This document shows, piece by piece, positions 50,599-58,335 of a DNA stretch of 64,000 nt. The stretch comes from JADJSS01 sp046329815 (GTDB taxonomy: Bacteria; Bacteroidota; Bacteroidia; Chitinophagales; JADIYW01): assembly GCA_046329815.1 (NCBI GenBank), contig JAXLTY010000001.1:1302001-1366000 (forward strand), read 5' to 3'. How positions within the stretch are numbered: position 1 is the stretch's first letter; each line of letters starts with the position of its first letter. The notes under the pieces were generated by a model, which was not told where the DNA came from, searched no databases, and saw only the letters and a list, made by a program, of their open reading frames with translations. Both the position numbers and the translations under genes were made by a program.

Positions 50599-51122
50599 GC
50601 TTTGCGTATTAGTTTATACAAACGAATTCCAAGCATCAAGAGTATGACTAATGCAATCAATCCGCCAATTCCGAATAAAAAACTCAGGTTGGTTTTTACT
50701 ACCACTAAAAAAACGATTGCAAATAAAAATATTGTGGCGACTTCATTCCAGATGCGTAATTGCATAGATGTGAACGGAAATTTATTTTCTTGTTGTAATT
50801 TGAAAATATAGTGCAATGAAAAATGATAGCACACTAAGAAAAACACAAATGCCAGTTTGATATGCATCCAGCTTTGTGATAAAAATCCTGATTGTATTAA
50901 TAACCAAATACCAAAACTCATCGTAATGATGCACGAAGGCCAGGTGATAATGTACCACAATTTATGTTGCATAATTTTAAACTGATCAATCAGGATAGAT
51001 CTTTCAGGTTCCGGTTTTTCGTTGGCTTCGGTTGCGTAAATAAATAATCTTGGCATGTAAAACAAACCGGCAAACCAGTTGACAACAAAAATAATATGCA
51101 GTGCTTTGATGTATAAATACAT
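50595..51122 (-). CDS. hemJ: HemJ-like protoporphyrinogen oxidase / CopD-family membrane protein
   Basis: The protein has 175 residues with four or five helices. H9 in K-A-L-H-I-I-F-V-V-N-W-F-A-G-L-F-Y-M-P-R-L-F and the S-W-M-H-I-K-L-A-F segment carry the conserved His and Lys of HemJ, a heme-binding membrane enzyme that oxidises protoporphyrinogen IX to protoporphyrin IX. It is followed by a small membrane gene that overlaps it. A palindromic repeat lies just upstream. Confidence 0.82.
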   Translation of the reverse strand: MYLYIKALHIIFVVNWFAGLFYMPRLFIYATEANEKPEPERSILIDQFKIMQHKLWYIITWPSCIITMSFGIWLLIQSGFLSQSWMHIKLAFVFFLVCYHFSLHYIFKLQQENKFPFTSMQLRIWNEVATIFLFAIVFLVVVKTNLSFLFGIGGLIALVILLMLGIRLYKLIRKA

Positions 51123-51143
51123 GCAACGAATTTACGATTTACG

Positions 51144-51159
51144 TTCCGAAGTTTCGGAA
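51144..51159. repeat. TTCCGAAGTTTCGGAA palindrome upstream of hemJ
   Basis: TTCCGAA (51144-51150) and TTCGGAA (51153-51159) face each other across two bases; ATTTACGATTTACG units flank it (51131-51143, 51163-51175). It looks like a dispersed intergenic repeat, though the position would also suit an operator. Confidence 0.5.
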
Positions 51160-51185
51160 TATGATTTACGATTTTTACAAAATAA

Positions 51186-51218
51186 AAAATCCGTCTCGTT
51201 TTGAATGAGACGGATTTT
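51186..51218 (-). terminator. terminator of the TPR gene
   Basis: AAAATCCGTCTC (51186-51197) pairs with GAGACGGATTTT (51207-51218) over 9 bases; on the minus strand T-rich sequence follows. It lies 35 bases past the stop at 51254. Confidence 0.88.
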
Positions 51219-51253
51219 GTTAACTATATTATCGTTTTACTTTTTCTTAGGAG

Positions 51254-52639
51254 TTACTTTTTTTTTTCCGGTGTTGTCTTTTTTTTCGGTGCCGTTGATG
51301 ATGAAGCAACGCCTGGTCTTGATTTTACTGTTGTTGTTTCGTTGATCCAACAACCAATAGTATATGGTGCACCTTCTGCTAATTTTTTTGCTGTGATATC
51401 GCCTTTCGTCGGCAAATATTGTGTATAGCTCGAAATCATTTTTTGTGCATCTTCCGCTACTGTTGGATCTACTTCTTTCGCTTTTTTGAAGTAATCAAAA
51501 GCAGGCCACAAAACGATTTGCGATTGAAAGCCGGTTCCAGGTCCGCACAACTTACCGCTTGCAGCATACAATGTTCCAATCAACAAATAAGCAGTACCCA
51601 TTTTTGGATTGTACGTAATGGTTTGTTTTGCAAAATCACGCGCGGCAGGAAAATCATTTTTTTCGTACTTGATGTTTGCCATGCTGAAATACAAGTCTGC
51701 TTTTTTCAATGAATCTGTTTCTTTAGCTACTGCATTTTCATACAATACATACGCAGAATCGTATTTGTTTAAACGAGTATAAATCTTTCCTAAACGAATA
51801 GCATAGCTATAGTTCGGATCCATTGCGTTTAGTTTTTTCAATAACTCAACATTGAAAGAACTGTCTGCACAACCTTTTGTTTTGTTATATACCAACTTAA
51901 TTGTTTCCAGGTCGTTTGGTTTTTCGTCATATTTTTTCTTATAAATTTCCATTAATTTAGAACAATCCGCAGGATCAGATTTATCAGCAAAATTTTGCGT
52001 GTATAAATCATCCAATAATGTTTTTACTTCTTTGTTTGCCGCAGCGTTCTTGTCATTCTTTGCAATGTTTTTATCTAAGATCGCAGATAATGTTTCGTAT
52101 TTACCTTTAACAAAATCTGGTGTGATGTCGTCTTTGCCTAATTGATTAACGATCAATTTAAAGTATGTTTGAATAACAAACGGATACGCATTTGCACCAC
52201 TAATCTGTAATGATTTTTCAAAGTTGGCACGTGCATCTTTGATACCTGCACCGCCTTTGTATTTTAACTGGTCAACCGCTTTTTTACCTAAAACGTAATC
52301 TGTTTGTCCATGACATTCCATACGTTTATCGTAAATCATCATCAATGTATCTACATATTTATCTTTCAAAGCAGCATCCGTTGTATTTTGAATTAAGTTA
52401 GTATATAATACTTCGCCATCCATCATGGTTTGCAAACGAAAAGCCGGCGCACCATTATAAATTTGTCTCCAGTATGGAAATGCATCATTGTACAACTGTT
52501 TCTTAAAAAACTCGCGATAAATAGAATATGGTGCCGTTGTTTTAGTGCTGTCACCATTGATGTATCGCGGACAATTCTGAGCTTGTAATGAACCAAACAG
52601 TAAAAAGCAAGAGCCAATAATTAAACCAAGTTTTTTCAT
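51254..52639 (-). CDS. exported tetratricopeptide-repeat protein
   Basis: The protein has 461 residues. Signal peptide MKKLGLIIGSCFLLFGSLQAQ, then helical pairs with several TPR units clear in the second half: Y-S-Y-A-I-R-L-G-K-I-Y-T-R-L-N-K-Y-D-S-A-Y, K-A-D-L-Y-F-S-M-A-N-I-K-Y-E-K-N-D-F and MGTAYLLIGTLYAASG. The C-terminus is a Lys/Thr/Pro tail. Probably a periplasmic scaffold. It lies 27 bases after the barrel gene on the same strand, in one transcript with coaX and the amidohydrolase. Confidence 0.82.
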   Translation of the reverse strand: MKKLGLIIGSCFLLFGSLQAQNCPRYINGDSTKTTAPYSIYREFFKKQLYNDAFPYWRQIYNGAPAFRLQTMMDGEVLYTNLIQNTTDAALKDKYVDTLMMIYDKRMECHGQTDYVLGKKAVDQLKYKGGAGIKDARANFEKSLQISGANAYPFVIQTYFKLIVNQLGKDDITPDFVKGKYETLSAILDKNIAKNDKNAAANKEVKTLLDDLYTQNFADKSDPADCSKLMEIYKKKYDEKPNDLETIKLVYNKTKGCADSSFNVELLKKLNAMDPNYSYAIRLGKIYTRLNKYDSAYVLYENAVAKETDSLKKADLYFSMANIKYEKNDFPAARDFAKQTITYNPKMGTAYLLIGTLYAASGKLCGPGTGFQSQIVLWPAFDYFKKAKEVDPTVAEDAQKMISSYTQYLPTKGDITAKKLAEGAPYTIGCWINETTTVKSRPGVASSSTAPKKKTTPEKKK

Positions 52640-52666
52640 TTTTTAAAATCAATTTTATTTTTAAAA

Positions 52667-54061
52667 TCAATAGTATTTTCTTTTAACAAACCATCTGTCG
52701 TTTAAGGAAATTCCGATCTTCAGTTTTACAAAGGTTTCCTGCACTAAATTTTTCTGTGTAGTTCCTCTGCTTCCACCTTCTATTCCAACATTGAACGCAT
52801 AGACGTACAATTTGTTTATCAGACCTTCCGGCGACGTAACAGTTATTACTATTGGAATACCTACGCCAAAGTTCATGCCAAACTCATTAATTGCTGTGTT
52901 ATTGATAGCAATATTGGTGCGTGTATAGCTAAATCCGGCTCTGTATTTCAGCTTAGAAAAGAATTTTTTAAAGTTTTTATCATTCGGTAAAAACTCACCG
53001 CCAAAGGCAACTCGCCAGCTATTGCTAAGTTTGGAAGCAGCGCCGCCTTCATAACCGGTATATTTGCTCCATGGCTGATAGCGGAAATCGACACCTGCTT
53101 TCCATTTAATACCTTGAAAAGCCATAACACCAACATTTAACGTTGCCGGAATTTTGATGTTTGCTGCTTGTCCGAATTTTTCAGAAAGTGTATCTAAAAT
53201 TTTAGTGTATTCAGATTGTGGTTTGATATAATCTGTAATGAAATCATTCAAGCCAACAGTATTACCTCTTGTTGTCAAATATTTAGATTCGAAATTATAT
53301 AATGCATCGTCGATATAAGTACGTTTGCTGAATTTGATTGGAGCCGAACCGGAAACACCAAATACCACATTATATAATTTGGTCGTGTCTTTCTTGCTTT
53401 TAATATCTAACACATACTGTGCGCCTGCATTCCAAATGAAGCTGCTTACTTTTGCGTTTGTGAACGACCATGTGGTAAACGCTGTTTGGTCAATGCTGCC
53501 ATCTTTATTCAATGCATAGCCAAATGTGTTGTTATTTAGTTTTCCGAACAAATAACCTAAATTCACGCCAACCTGAAATCCTTTGTATTTGAAGCCATTT
53601 CCCCAAGAGAAGTTGTACAAAGTTCCTGAACCTTCATATTCAAATTTCATAGAACTGGTTGTATCAAATACCTGCGTTTGTGAAATCAGGTAATCTTTAG
53701 AAGAAAACGGCAATAAACTTGCACCTGTTGTCCAGTATTTATTTGCCGGAAAAAAGATGGATAAATAATTTAAGGTGAAGCTATTTTGCTTTGATTTGGT
53801 GTCGGTTGTTTTTATTCTTTCAAAATTGCCGGAAATTCCGCCGTCAAAAGTAGTCAACTGCATGCTTGCATAAGAAGCAGGATTGATATAATTCGGTGAT
53901 TCTGCTGATTGAAACGCAGCGCCTAAGCCACCCATTTGTGCCGATTGCATATGGTTGTTATCTACCAGATAACCAAGTCCGTATCTTGAATAAGGTGTGC
54001 TTTCCTGAGCATACAATCCAACTGCTGACAAAACCAGAAAAAATAAAAGTAACTTACGCAT
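52667..54061 (-). CDS. FadL/OmpP1-like outer-membrane barrel protein
   Basis: The protein has 464 residues from ATG 54061, which begins the signal MRKLLLFFLVLSAVGLYAQ. The opening S-R-Y-G-L-G-Y and MGGLGAAFQSAESPNYINPASYA are the conserved N-terminal region of FadL-like barrels in Bacteroidota; amphipathic strands run to the end, W-F-V-K-R-K-Y-Y. Substrate unknown. Its start overlaps the 3' end of coaX by 8 bases; the longer frame to 54088 lies inside coaX and is rejected. Confidence 0.78.
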   Translation of the reverse strand: MRKLLLFFLVLSAVGLYAQESTPYSRYGLGYLVDNNHMQSAQMGGLGAAFQSAESPNYINPASYASMQLTTFDGGISGNFERIKTTDTKSKQNSFTLNYLSIFFPANKYWTTGASLLPFSSKDYLISQTQVFDTTSSMKFEYEGSGTLYNFSWGNGFKYKGFQVGVNLGYLFGKLNNNTFGYALNKDGSIDQTAFTTWSFTNAKVSSFIWNAGAQYVLDIKSKKDTTKLYNVVFGVSGSAPIKFSKRTYIDDALYNFESKYLTTRGNTVGLNDFITDYIKPQSEYTKILDTLSEKFGQAANIKIPATLNVGVMAFQGIKWKAGVDFRYQPWSKYTGYEGGAASKLSNSWRVAFGGEFLPNDKNFKKFFSKLKYRAGFSYTRTNIAINNTAINEFGMNFGVGIPIVITVTSPEGLINKLYVYAFNVGIEGGSRGTTQKNLVQETFVKLKIGISLNDRWFVKRKYY

Positions 54062-54773
54062 TATAATTAAGTATATGATTGAGTCCAATTAAAGTGAAAT
54101 TGGGAAACGCAAATATCTTGTTTTTAAGCGTAGAAACCAACAAATCAGCATCGCCACCGGTGATTATTGCGTTCATTTGAGGAAATTTAACTAAATAATC
54201 ACCTATCATACCATCAATTTCTTTGGTTGTGCCACAAATTACACCTGAAAGCAGGTTCGATTTAGTGTCAGTTCCAATCATTTCCGCATGGTTTTCAAGC
54301 TCTACCAACGGTAATTTTCCGGTAAATGTATGCATTGCCTTGAAGCGCATTTTTAAACCAGGATGGATGCTTCCACCTAAAAATTCGTTTTGTGCATTGA
54401 TAAAATTGAACGTAATACATGTGCCGCAACCAATCACTAAATTATTGTGATCTGGAAACTGCGCCTGTGCCGCAGCAATCAACGCCAATCGGTCTTTTCC
54501 TAAGGTATCTTTTGTAGAATATTTATTTTGAAACGGCAATTTTGTGTTTTCATCTAAAATAATTGTTGGTGAAATTCCATTTAATTCTTCTAAAAAATAA
54601 GTTGGTATTTCGATCGTGCTTGAAATAATTGCCTTGGTGATGTCAAATCCTTTAATAATTTCTGCGATATTGATGATCTTAGAATTCTCATACGTCATTA
54701 CAGTTGACAAAGCCGAGTTATCGAAGATGCCAATTTTAGTACGCGTGTTGCCAATGTCAATTGCTAAATTCAA
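54054..54773 (-). CDS. coaX: type III pantothenate kinase
   Basis: The protein has 239 residues. D6-I-G-N-T-R-T-K-I-G (ASKHA phosphate loop 1), D-R-L-A-L-I-A-A-A in the middle, G-T-C-I-T-F-N-F and G-G-S-I-H-P-G-L are the CoaX signatures. It phosphorylates pantothenate, the first step of coenzyme A synthesis. It overlaps the amidohydrolase by 4 bases and the outer-membrane barrel gene by 8 bases. Confidence 0.94.
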   Translation of the reverse strand: MNLAIDIGNTRTKIGIFDNSALSTVMTYENSKIINIAEIIKGFDITKAIISSTIEIPTYFLEELNGISPTIILDENTKLPFQNKYSTKDTLGKDRLALIAAAQAQFPDHNNLVIGCGTCITFNFINAQNEFLGGSIHPGLKMRFKAMHTFTGKLPLVELENHAEMIGTDTKSNLLSGVICGTTKEIDGMIGDYLVKFPQMNAIITGGDADLLVSTLKNKIFAFPNFTLIGLNHILNYNA

Positions 54774-55954
54774 ATTATTCTTTTTGAAGTTGATTTATTC
54801 GTCAGTTTTCCGTTTTCCATATTTTCTATCAAAACCAAACCAGGTGTTTTTCCAATTTCTATCGAACCCAAACTATCAGCAAAACCTAATGCTTTAGCAC
54901 CGTTTAAAGTTGCCCATTTTAATATCGTTTCAAAATCAAGATAGGATTGATATTTCAATATTGTTTTCATTTCTTCCAAGATATTCAATTGCCAGTTCGA
55001 TGTTAAACTGTCTGTACCGATGCAAACCTGAGCATTCGTTTCTAAAAAATTTCTGTAATTCGGCAAACGATTCTCAATGTATAAATTCGCATTCGGACAA
55101 GTACACCAAAACACATCTTCAGAATTCAGCACATCAAACGCAGCTAAAATATCCTCTTTTGTAGTCAATGTATTATGCACAAAAAGATTCCTGTTTTGCT
55201 TTTCCAGATATTCCAATGCATAGTGAATCGCCGTGTTGTTGGTGTATGGAATATATTTTGTATCAAAACCAATGCGTTCATAAAACGAAATAAAATCGCC
55301 TGTTTTGCTTAGAAATAATTCATTTTCCGGTAGCGTTTCCTGATTGTGAATTGATATGGTTTTGCCTTGCTGTGCAAAGCGAAGTACATCAAATAAGCGT
55401 CTCGAAACCGAATACGGTGCATGCGGCACTTTTGATTTTTTATTTTTTTTTGTTTCTGTTAATTGATTAAAAACCGCATCGTATTGCTCAATAATTTTGT
55501 CCGTATTTTCTTCCTGGAACAGATCGAAATATTCTACGAACGTATAATAGTATAAATTTTCTTTGCATTTTTGCGCAAACGTATCGGTTGTATTGGAAAT
55601 ATCACCAACGGCGACAATTCCACTTTCAATCATGTTTTTTTCTTCGCGTACAATAGCTTCTTGTATAATTTCCTGCGAATGATTTCGGTTTTTAATGACT
55701 TGCGAAATGAAATCAATCAAACCAGTTCCTGTTTGCGCAACACCGTTTAAATGAGACAATTCCAAATGACAATGCGCATTGATAAAACCAGGCACCATCA
55801 TACCTTTAAAAAACTCAATTTCTGTTTTATCATGATTTTCCAAGATATCTATAGCTTGGATTTTCCCATTTTCGTCAATAATTACAACACCATTTTCTAT
55901 TGGTGAAGATGCGATTGGATGGATTTTATCGGCTGAGATTTTACGAAACGACAT
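54770..55954 (-). CDS. amidohydrolase of the aminofutalosine-deaminase type
   Basis: The protein has 394 residues. H61-C-H63-L-E-L-S gives the metal-binding HxH, H-A-P-Y-S-V-S, S-I-H-N-Q-E and G-T-D-S the remaining ligands and substrate residues, and C-P-N-A-N-L-Y-I-E-N is typical of the MTA/SAH/aminofutalosine deaminase branch of the amidohydrolases. The futalosine route to menaquinone is possible, but no other gene of that pathway is in the window, so the substrate is left open. ATG 55954 lies 5 bases after a TATCTTTG box. It leads the unit coaX, barrel and TPR gene. Confidence 0.8.
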   Translation of the reverse strand: MSFRKISADKIHPIASSPIENGVVIIDENGKIQAIDILENHDKTEIEFFKGMMVPGFINAHCHLELSHLNGVAQTGTGLIDFISQVIKNRNHSQEIIQEAIVREEKNMIESGIVAVGDISNTTDTFAQKCKENLYYYTFVEYFDLFQEENTDKIIEQYDAVFNQLTETKKNKKSKVPHAPYSVSRRLFDVLRFAQQGKTISIHNQETLPENELFLSKTGDFISFYERIGFDTKYIPYTNNTAIHYALEYLEKQNRNLFVHNTLTTKEDILAAFDVLNSEDVFWCTCPNANLYIENRLPNYRNFLETNAQVCIGTDSLTSNWQLNILEEMKTILKYQSYLDFETILKWATLNGAKALGFADSLGSIEIGKTPGLVLIENMENGKLTNKSTSKRII

Positions 55955-55959
55955 TACAA

Positions 55960-55967
55960 CAAAGATA
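55960..55967 (-). promoter_or_regulatory. -7 box of the amidohydrolase-coaX unit
   Basis: TATCTTTG on the minus strand, 5 bases before ATG 55954, so transcription probably begins at the start codon. The divergent promoter of rlmN overlaps this region. Confidence 0.6.
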
Positions 55968-55982
55968 TAAAAGTGTTTTGTC

Positions 55983-56013
55983 TTTAGTCAATGAAAAAGT
56001 TGACCTATCTTTG
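55983..56013 (+). promoter_or_regulatory. promoter of rlmN
   Basis: TTTA (55983-55986), exactly 19 bases, then TATCTTTG (56006-56013). It covers the ATG at 55991, so the true start of the gene is probably downstream at TTG 56021. Confidence 0.6.
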
Positions 56014-56020
56014 TGTTGAA

Positions 56021-57064
56021 TTGGAAAAACAAACCGACATACGAACACTTTCAAAAGAACAATTAATTGCACAATTGGAGCAATTAGGTGAAAAACCGTT
56101 TCGTGCAAAGCAGATCTATGAATGGCTTTGGAAAAAGTCGGCAGTTGATTTTGATGACATGACCAATCTTTCCAAAGATTTACGTGAAAAACTAAAAACA
56201 AATTTTTCCATCCTTCCAATTTCAGTTTATAAAGTTCAACAATCCAATGATGGCACGATAAAATCTGCGTTTCAATTGCACGACAAGCATTTGATTGAAG
56301 GCGTAATGATTCCAACCGACGACCGTGCAACGGCTTGTGTTTCTTCGCAGGTTGGTTGTAGTTTAACGTGTTCGTTTTGTGCAACCGGTTTTTTAAAACG
56401 CGAGCGCAATTTAACGGCTGCTGAAATTTATGATCAGGTGGTTTTGATTAATAATCAAACACAAAAAAGTATTGGTAAAAATCTAACGAATATCGTTTTC
56501 ATGGGTATGGGCGAGCCGTTGCTGAATTACAGTAATGTCTTAACGGCAATCGATAAAATCACTTCTGAAGAAGGTTTGAACATGGCTGCAAAACGTATTA
56601 CTGTTTCTACTGCTGGTATTGCAAAAATGATCAAAAAACTGGCTGATGACAATGTGCGTTTTAATTTGGCTTTGTCGCTGCACGCTGCTGATGATGAAAA
56701 GCGCAACACGATCATGCCGATCAATGAGCAAAATAATATTGAAGTATTGATCGATGCTTTGAAATATTTTCAGCAAAACTGCAAAGGCGAAGTTACGTTT
56801 GAATATATTTTGTTAGATGGCGTGAACGACACCATTGATGATGCAAAAAAACTCGTTGATATTTGCAAACAACTACACGATGTAAAAATCAATGTCATTG
56901 AATACAATAAAATTGACCAGGCAGATTTTCATAAATCAACCGTTGAAACGCGTGAGAAATTCATTGATTATTTGTCCAAACATAAAGTAATTGCTAATGT
57001 TCGCAAGAGTCGTGGCAAAGATATAGATGCTGCCTGCGGTCAGTTGGCCAATAAATCCAAGTAA
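56021..57064 (+). CDS. rlmN: 23S rRNA adenine-C2 methyltransferase RlmN
   Basis: The protein has 347 residues from TTG 56021. C113-S-L-T-C117-S-F-C120 binds the 4Fe-4S cluster, and Cys339 in D-A-A-C-G-Q-L is the methyl-carrying residue; the N-terminal helical domain holds Q-I-Y-E-W-L-W-K-K. It methylates A2503 of 23S rRNA and some tRNAs by radical SAM chemistry. An ATG at 55991 extends the frame by 10 residues, but a promoter match overlaps those codons, and TTG 56021 follows its -7 box by 7 bases. Confidence 0.93.
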   Translation: MEKQTDIRTLSKEQLIAQLEQLGEKPFRAKQIYEWLWKKSAVDFDDMTNLSKDLREKLKTNFSILPISVYKVQQSNDGTIKSAFQLHDKHLIEGVMIPTDDRATACVSSQVGCSLTCSFCATGFLKRERNLTAAEIYDQVVLINNQTQKSIGKNLTNIVFMGMGEPLLNYSNVLTAIDKITSEEGLNMAAKRITVSTAGIAKMIKKLADDNVRFNLALSLHAADDEKRNTIMPINEQNNIEVLIDALKYFQQNCKGEVTFEYILLDGVNDTIDDAKKLVDICKQLHDVKINVIEYNKIDQADFHKSTVETREKFIDYLSKHKVIANVRKSRGKDIDAACGQLANKSK

Positions 57065-57147
57065 ACCATGAGTTTTCATAATTACGGTTTTCCTTTAAAA
57101 AAATGCTATTTTTATAGCACAACTTTACATCAATAAAATAAACAACT

Positions 57148-57609
57148 ATGAATAAATTATTTTTAATCTGCGTTACAATTATTGCATTAGTAGCATGTAA
57201 GAAAGAAGAAACAAAAAAATCTGTTTTAATTGAAGATCTGGCAAAAAGCGAATGGCGCAAAACAAGCATTTTATATTCTGCCGATTCTGTAGCACCGGAT
57301 ACTATGCCAACCATTTCGCCTGCTGTACTAGTTTGCAAAGCCGATAATATATGGCATTTCAATGCAACTACAAATACTTTTGTATTAGATGAAGGAGCAA
57401 CCAAATGTGATGTGTCTGATCCGCAAATAAAAGAAGAAGGTTCTATTGAAGATATAAACAATAATGGGTCGCAACTGCGCGTAGTTGGCGGAACCACCAA
57501 TGAAATATGGGAAATCGAATCGCGTACAGCATCTTCTTTTCGTGTAAGTTATTTTGGGAAACTAGGCACACAAACCCGAAAATTCCGAGTAACATTTACT
57601 AAGCTATAA
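57148..57609 (+). CDS. lipocalin-like lipoprotein
   Basis: The protein has 153 residues. Signal with lipobox LVAC (Cys about 17), then a beta-rich domain: A-K-S-E-W-R-K-T-S-I (the W of a lipocalin-like first strand), I-W-H-F-N-A-T-T-N-T and a final R-K-F-R-V-T-F-T-K-L. Small lipocalin-like lipoproteins are common in the phylum; ligand unknown. It is monocistronic, with a long terminator hairpin after it. Confidence 0.72.
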   Translation: MNKLFLICVTIIALVACKKEETKKSVLIEDLAKSEWRKTSILYSADSVAPDTMPTISPAVLVCKADNIWHFNATTNTFVLDEGATKCDVSDPQIKEEGSIEDINNNGSQLRVVGGTTNEIWEIESRTASSFRVSYFGKLGTQTRKFRVTFTKL

Positions 57610-57619
57610 GTTGAAGTAA

Positions 57620-57648
57620 CTTTTCCAAAATTTAAAATTTTGGAAAAG
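57620..57648. terminator. bidirectional hairpin terminator
   Basis: CTTTTCCAAAATTT (57620-57633) pairs perfectly with AAATTTTGGAAAAG (57635-57648), between convergent genes. Confidence 0.82.
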
Positions 57649-57653
57649 CCATT

Positions 57654-58292
57654 TTATTCTTTCAGCAATCCTTTTTCCAAAGCGATTTTCACCAAACCGG
57701 CTGCATTTTTTACACCAAGTTTACTAATCAAATTCATGCGGTGCGTTTCCACGGTTGAAACACTCAAAAATAAGGTGTCTGCAATTTCCTGCGTTGTTTT
57801 TTCATCTACAATTAATTGCAGGATTTCCTTTTCGCGGCGCGTTAATTTCGGAATATATGATGTGTCTTTTTTTTGTCCTAATGATTCTTTCAATAATGTT
57901 TCCTGCATAGATGGTTGTATGTACTGTTTGCCATTCAACACATTTTCTACTGCTGTTAAAAATTCTGTTTCTGATGCATCTTTCAGCAAATAACCATCAG
58001 CGCCGTTACGCAAAGCAGTTTTCACTAACGCAGTTTCTTCAAAGGAAGTCAGCATCACGACTTTCATTGCTGTATATTTTTTCTTAAATACTTTCAACGC
58101 TTCCAAACCATCATTGCCTTTTACATTGATATCGAGAAATAAAACCTGTGGTTGTGTTTGTTCTAAAGTGGTGTTTGCTTCCGACAAATTATTGATTGCA
58201 AAGATGACATCAAATTCTTTTTTAGACGCGAAAACAGCAGAAACACCTTGCAGCACAATTCCGTGATCGTCAATAATTCCGATAGTTGTCAT
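57654..58292 (-). CDS. NarL/FixJ-family response regulator
   Basis: The protein has 212 residues from ATG 58292; the frame to 58376 adds a hydrophobic non-receiver stretch. The receiver has I-I-D-D-H near the start, F-L-D-I-N-V-K-G-N-D-G as the phosphoacceptor Asp loop, and L-L-K-D-A-S. The LuxR-type HTH is at the C-terminus: L-T-R-R-E-K-E-I-L-Q-L-I-V-D-E-K-T-T-Q-E-I-A. It is divergent from a HisKA_3-type histidine kinase, its obvious partner. Confidence 0.93.
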   Translation of the reverse strand: MTTIGIIDDHGIVLQGVSAVFASKKEFDVIFAINNLSEANTTLEQTQPQVLFLDINVKGNDGLEALKVFKKKYTAMKVVMLTSFEETALVKTALRNGADGYLLKDASETEFLTAVENVLNGKQYIQPSMQETLLKESLGQKKDTSYIPKLTRREKEILQLIVDEKTTQEIADTLFLSVSTVETHRMNLISKLGVKNAAGLVKIALEKGLLKE

Positions 58293-58335
58293 AAAATATG
58301 GTTGTTTGAAAAATAAAAATAATATTTTTACGCTT

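Noticed and set aside
57104..57119. TGCTAT-TTTT-ATAGCA hairpin as rlmN terminator
   Set aside because: Only six pairs, no U tract, and it precedes the next gene closely; too weak to call.
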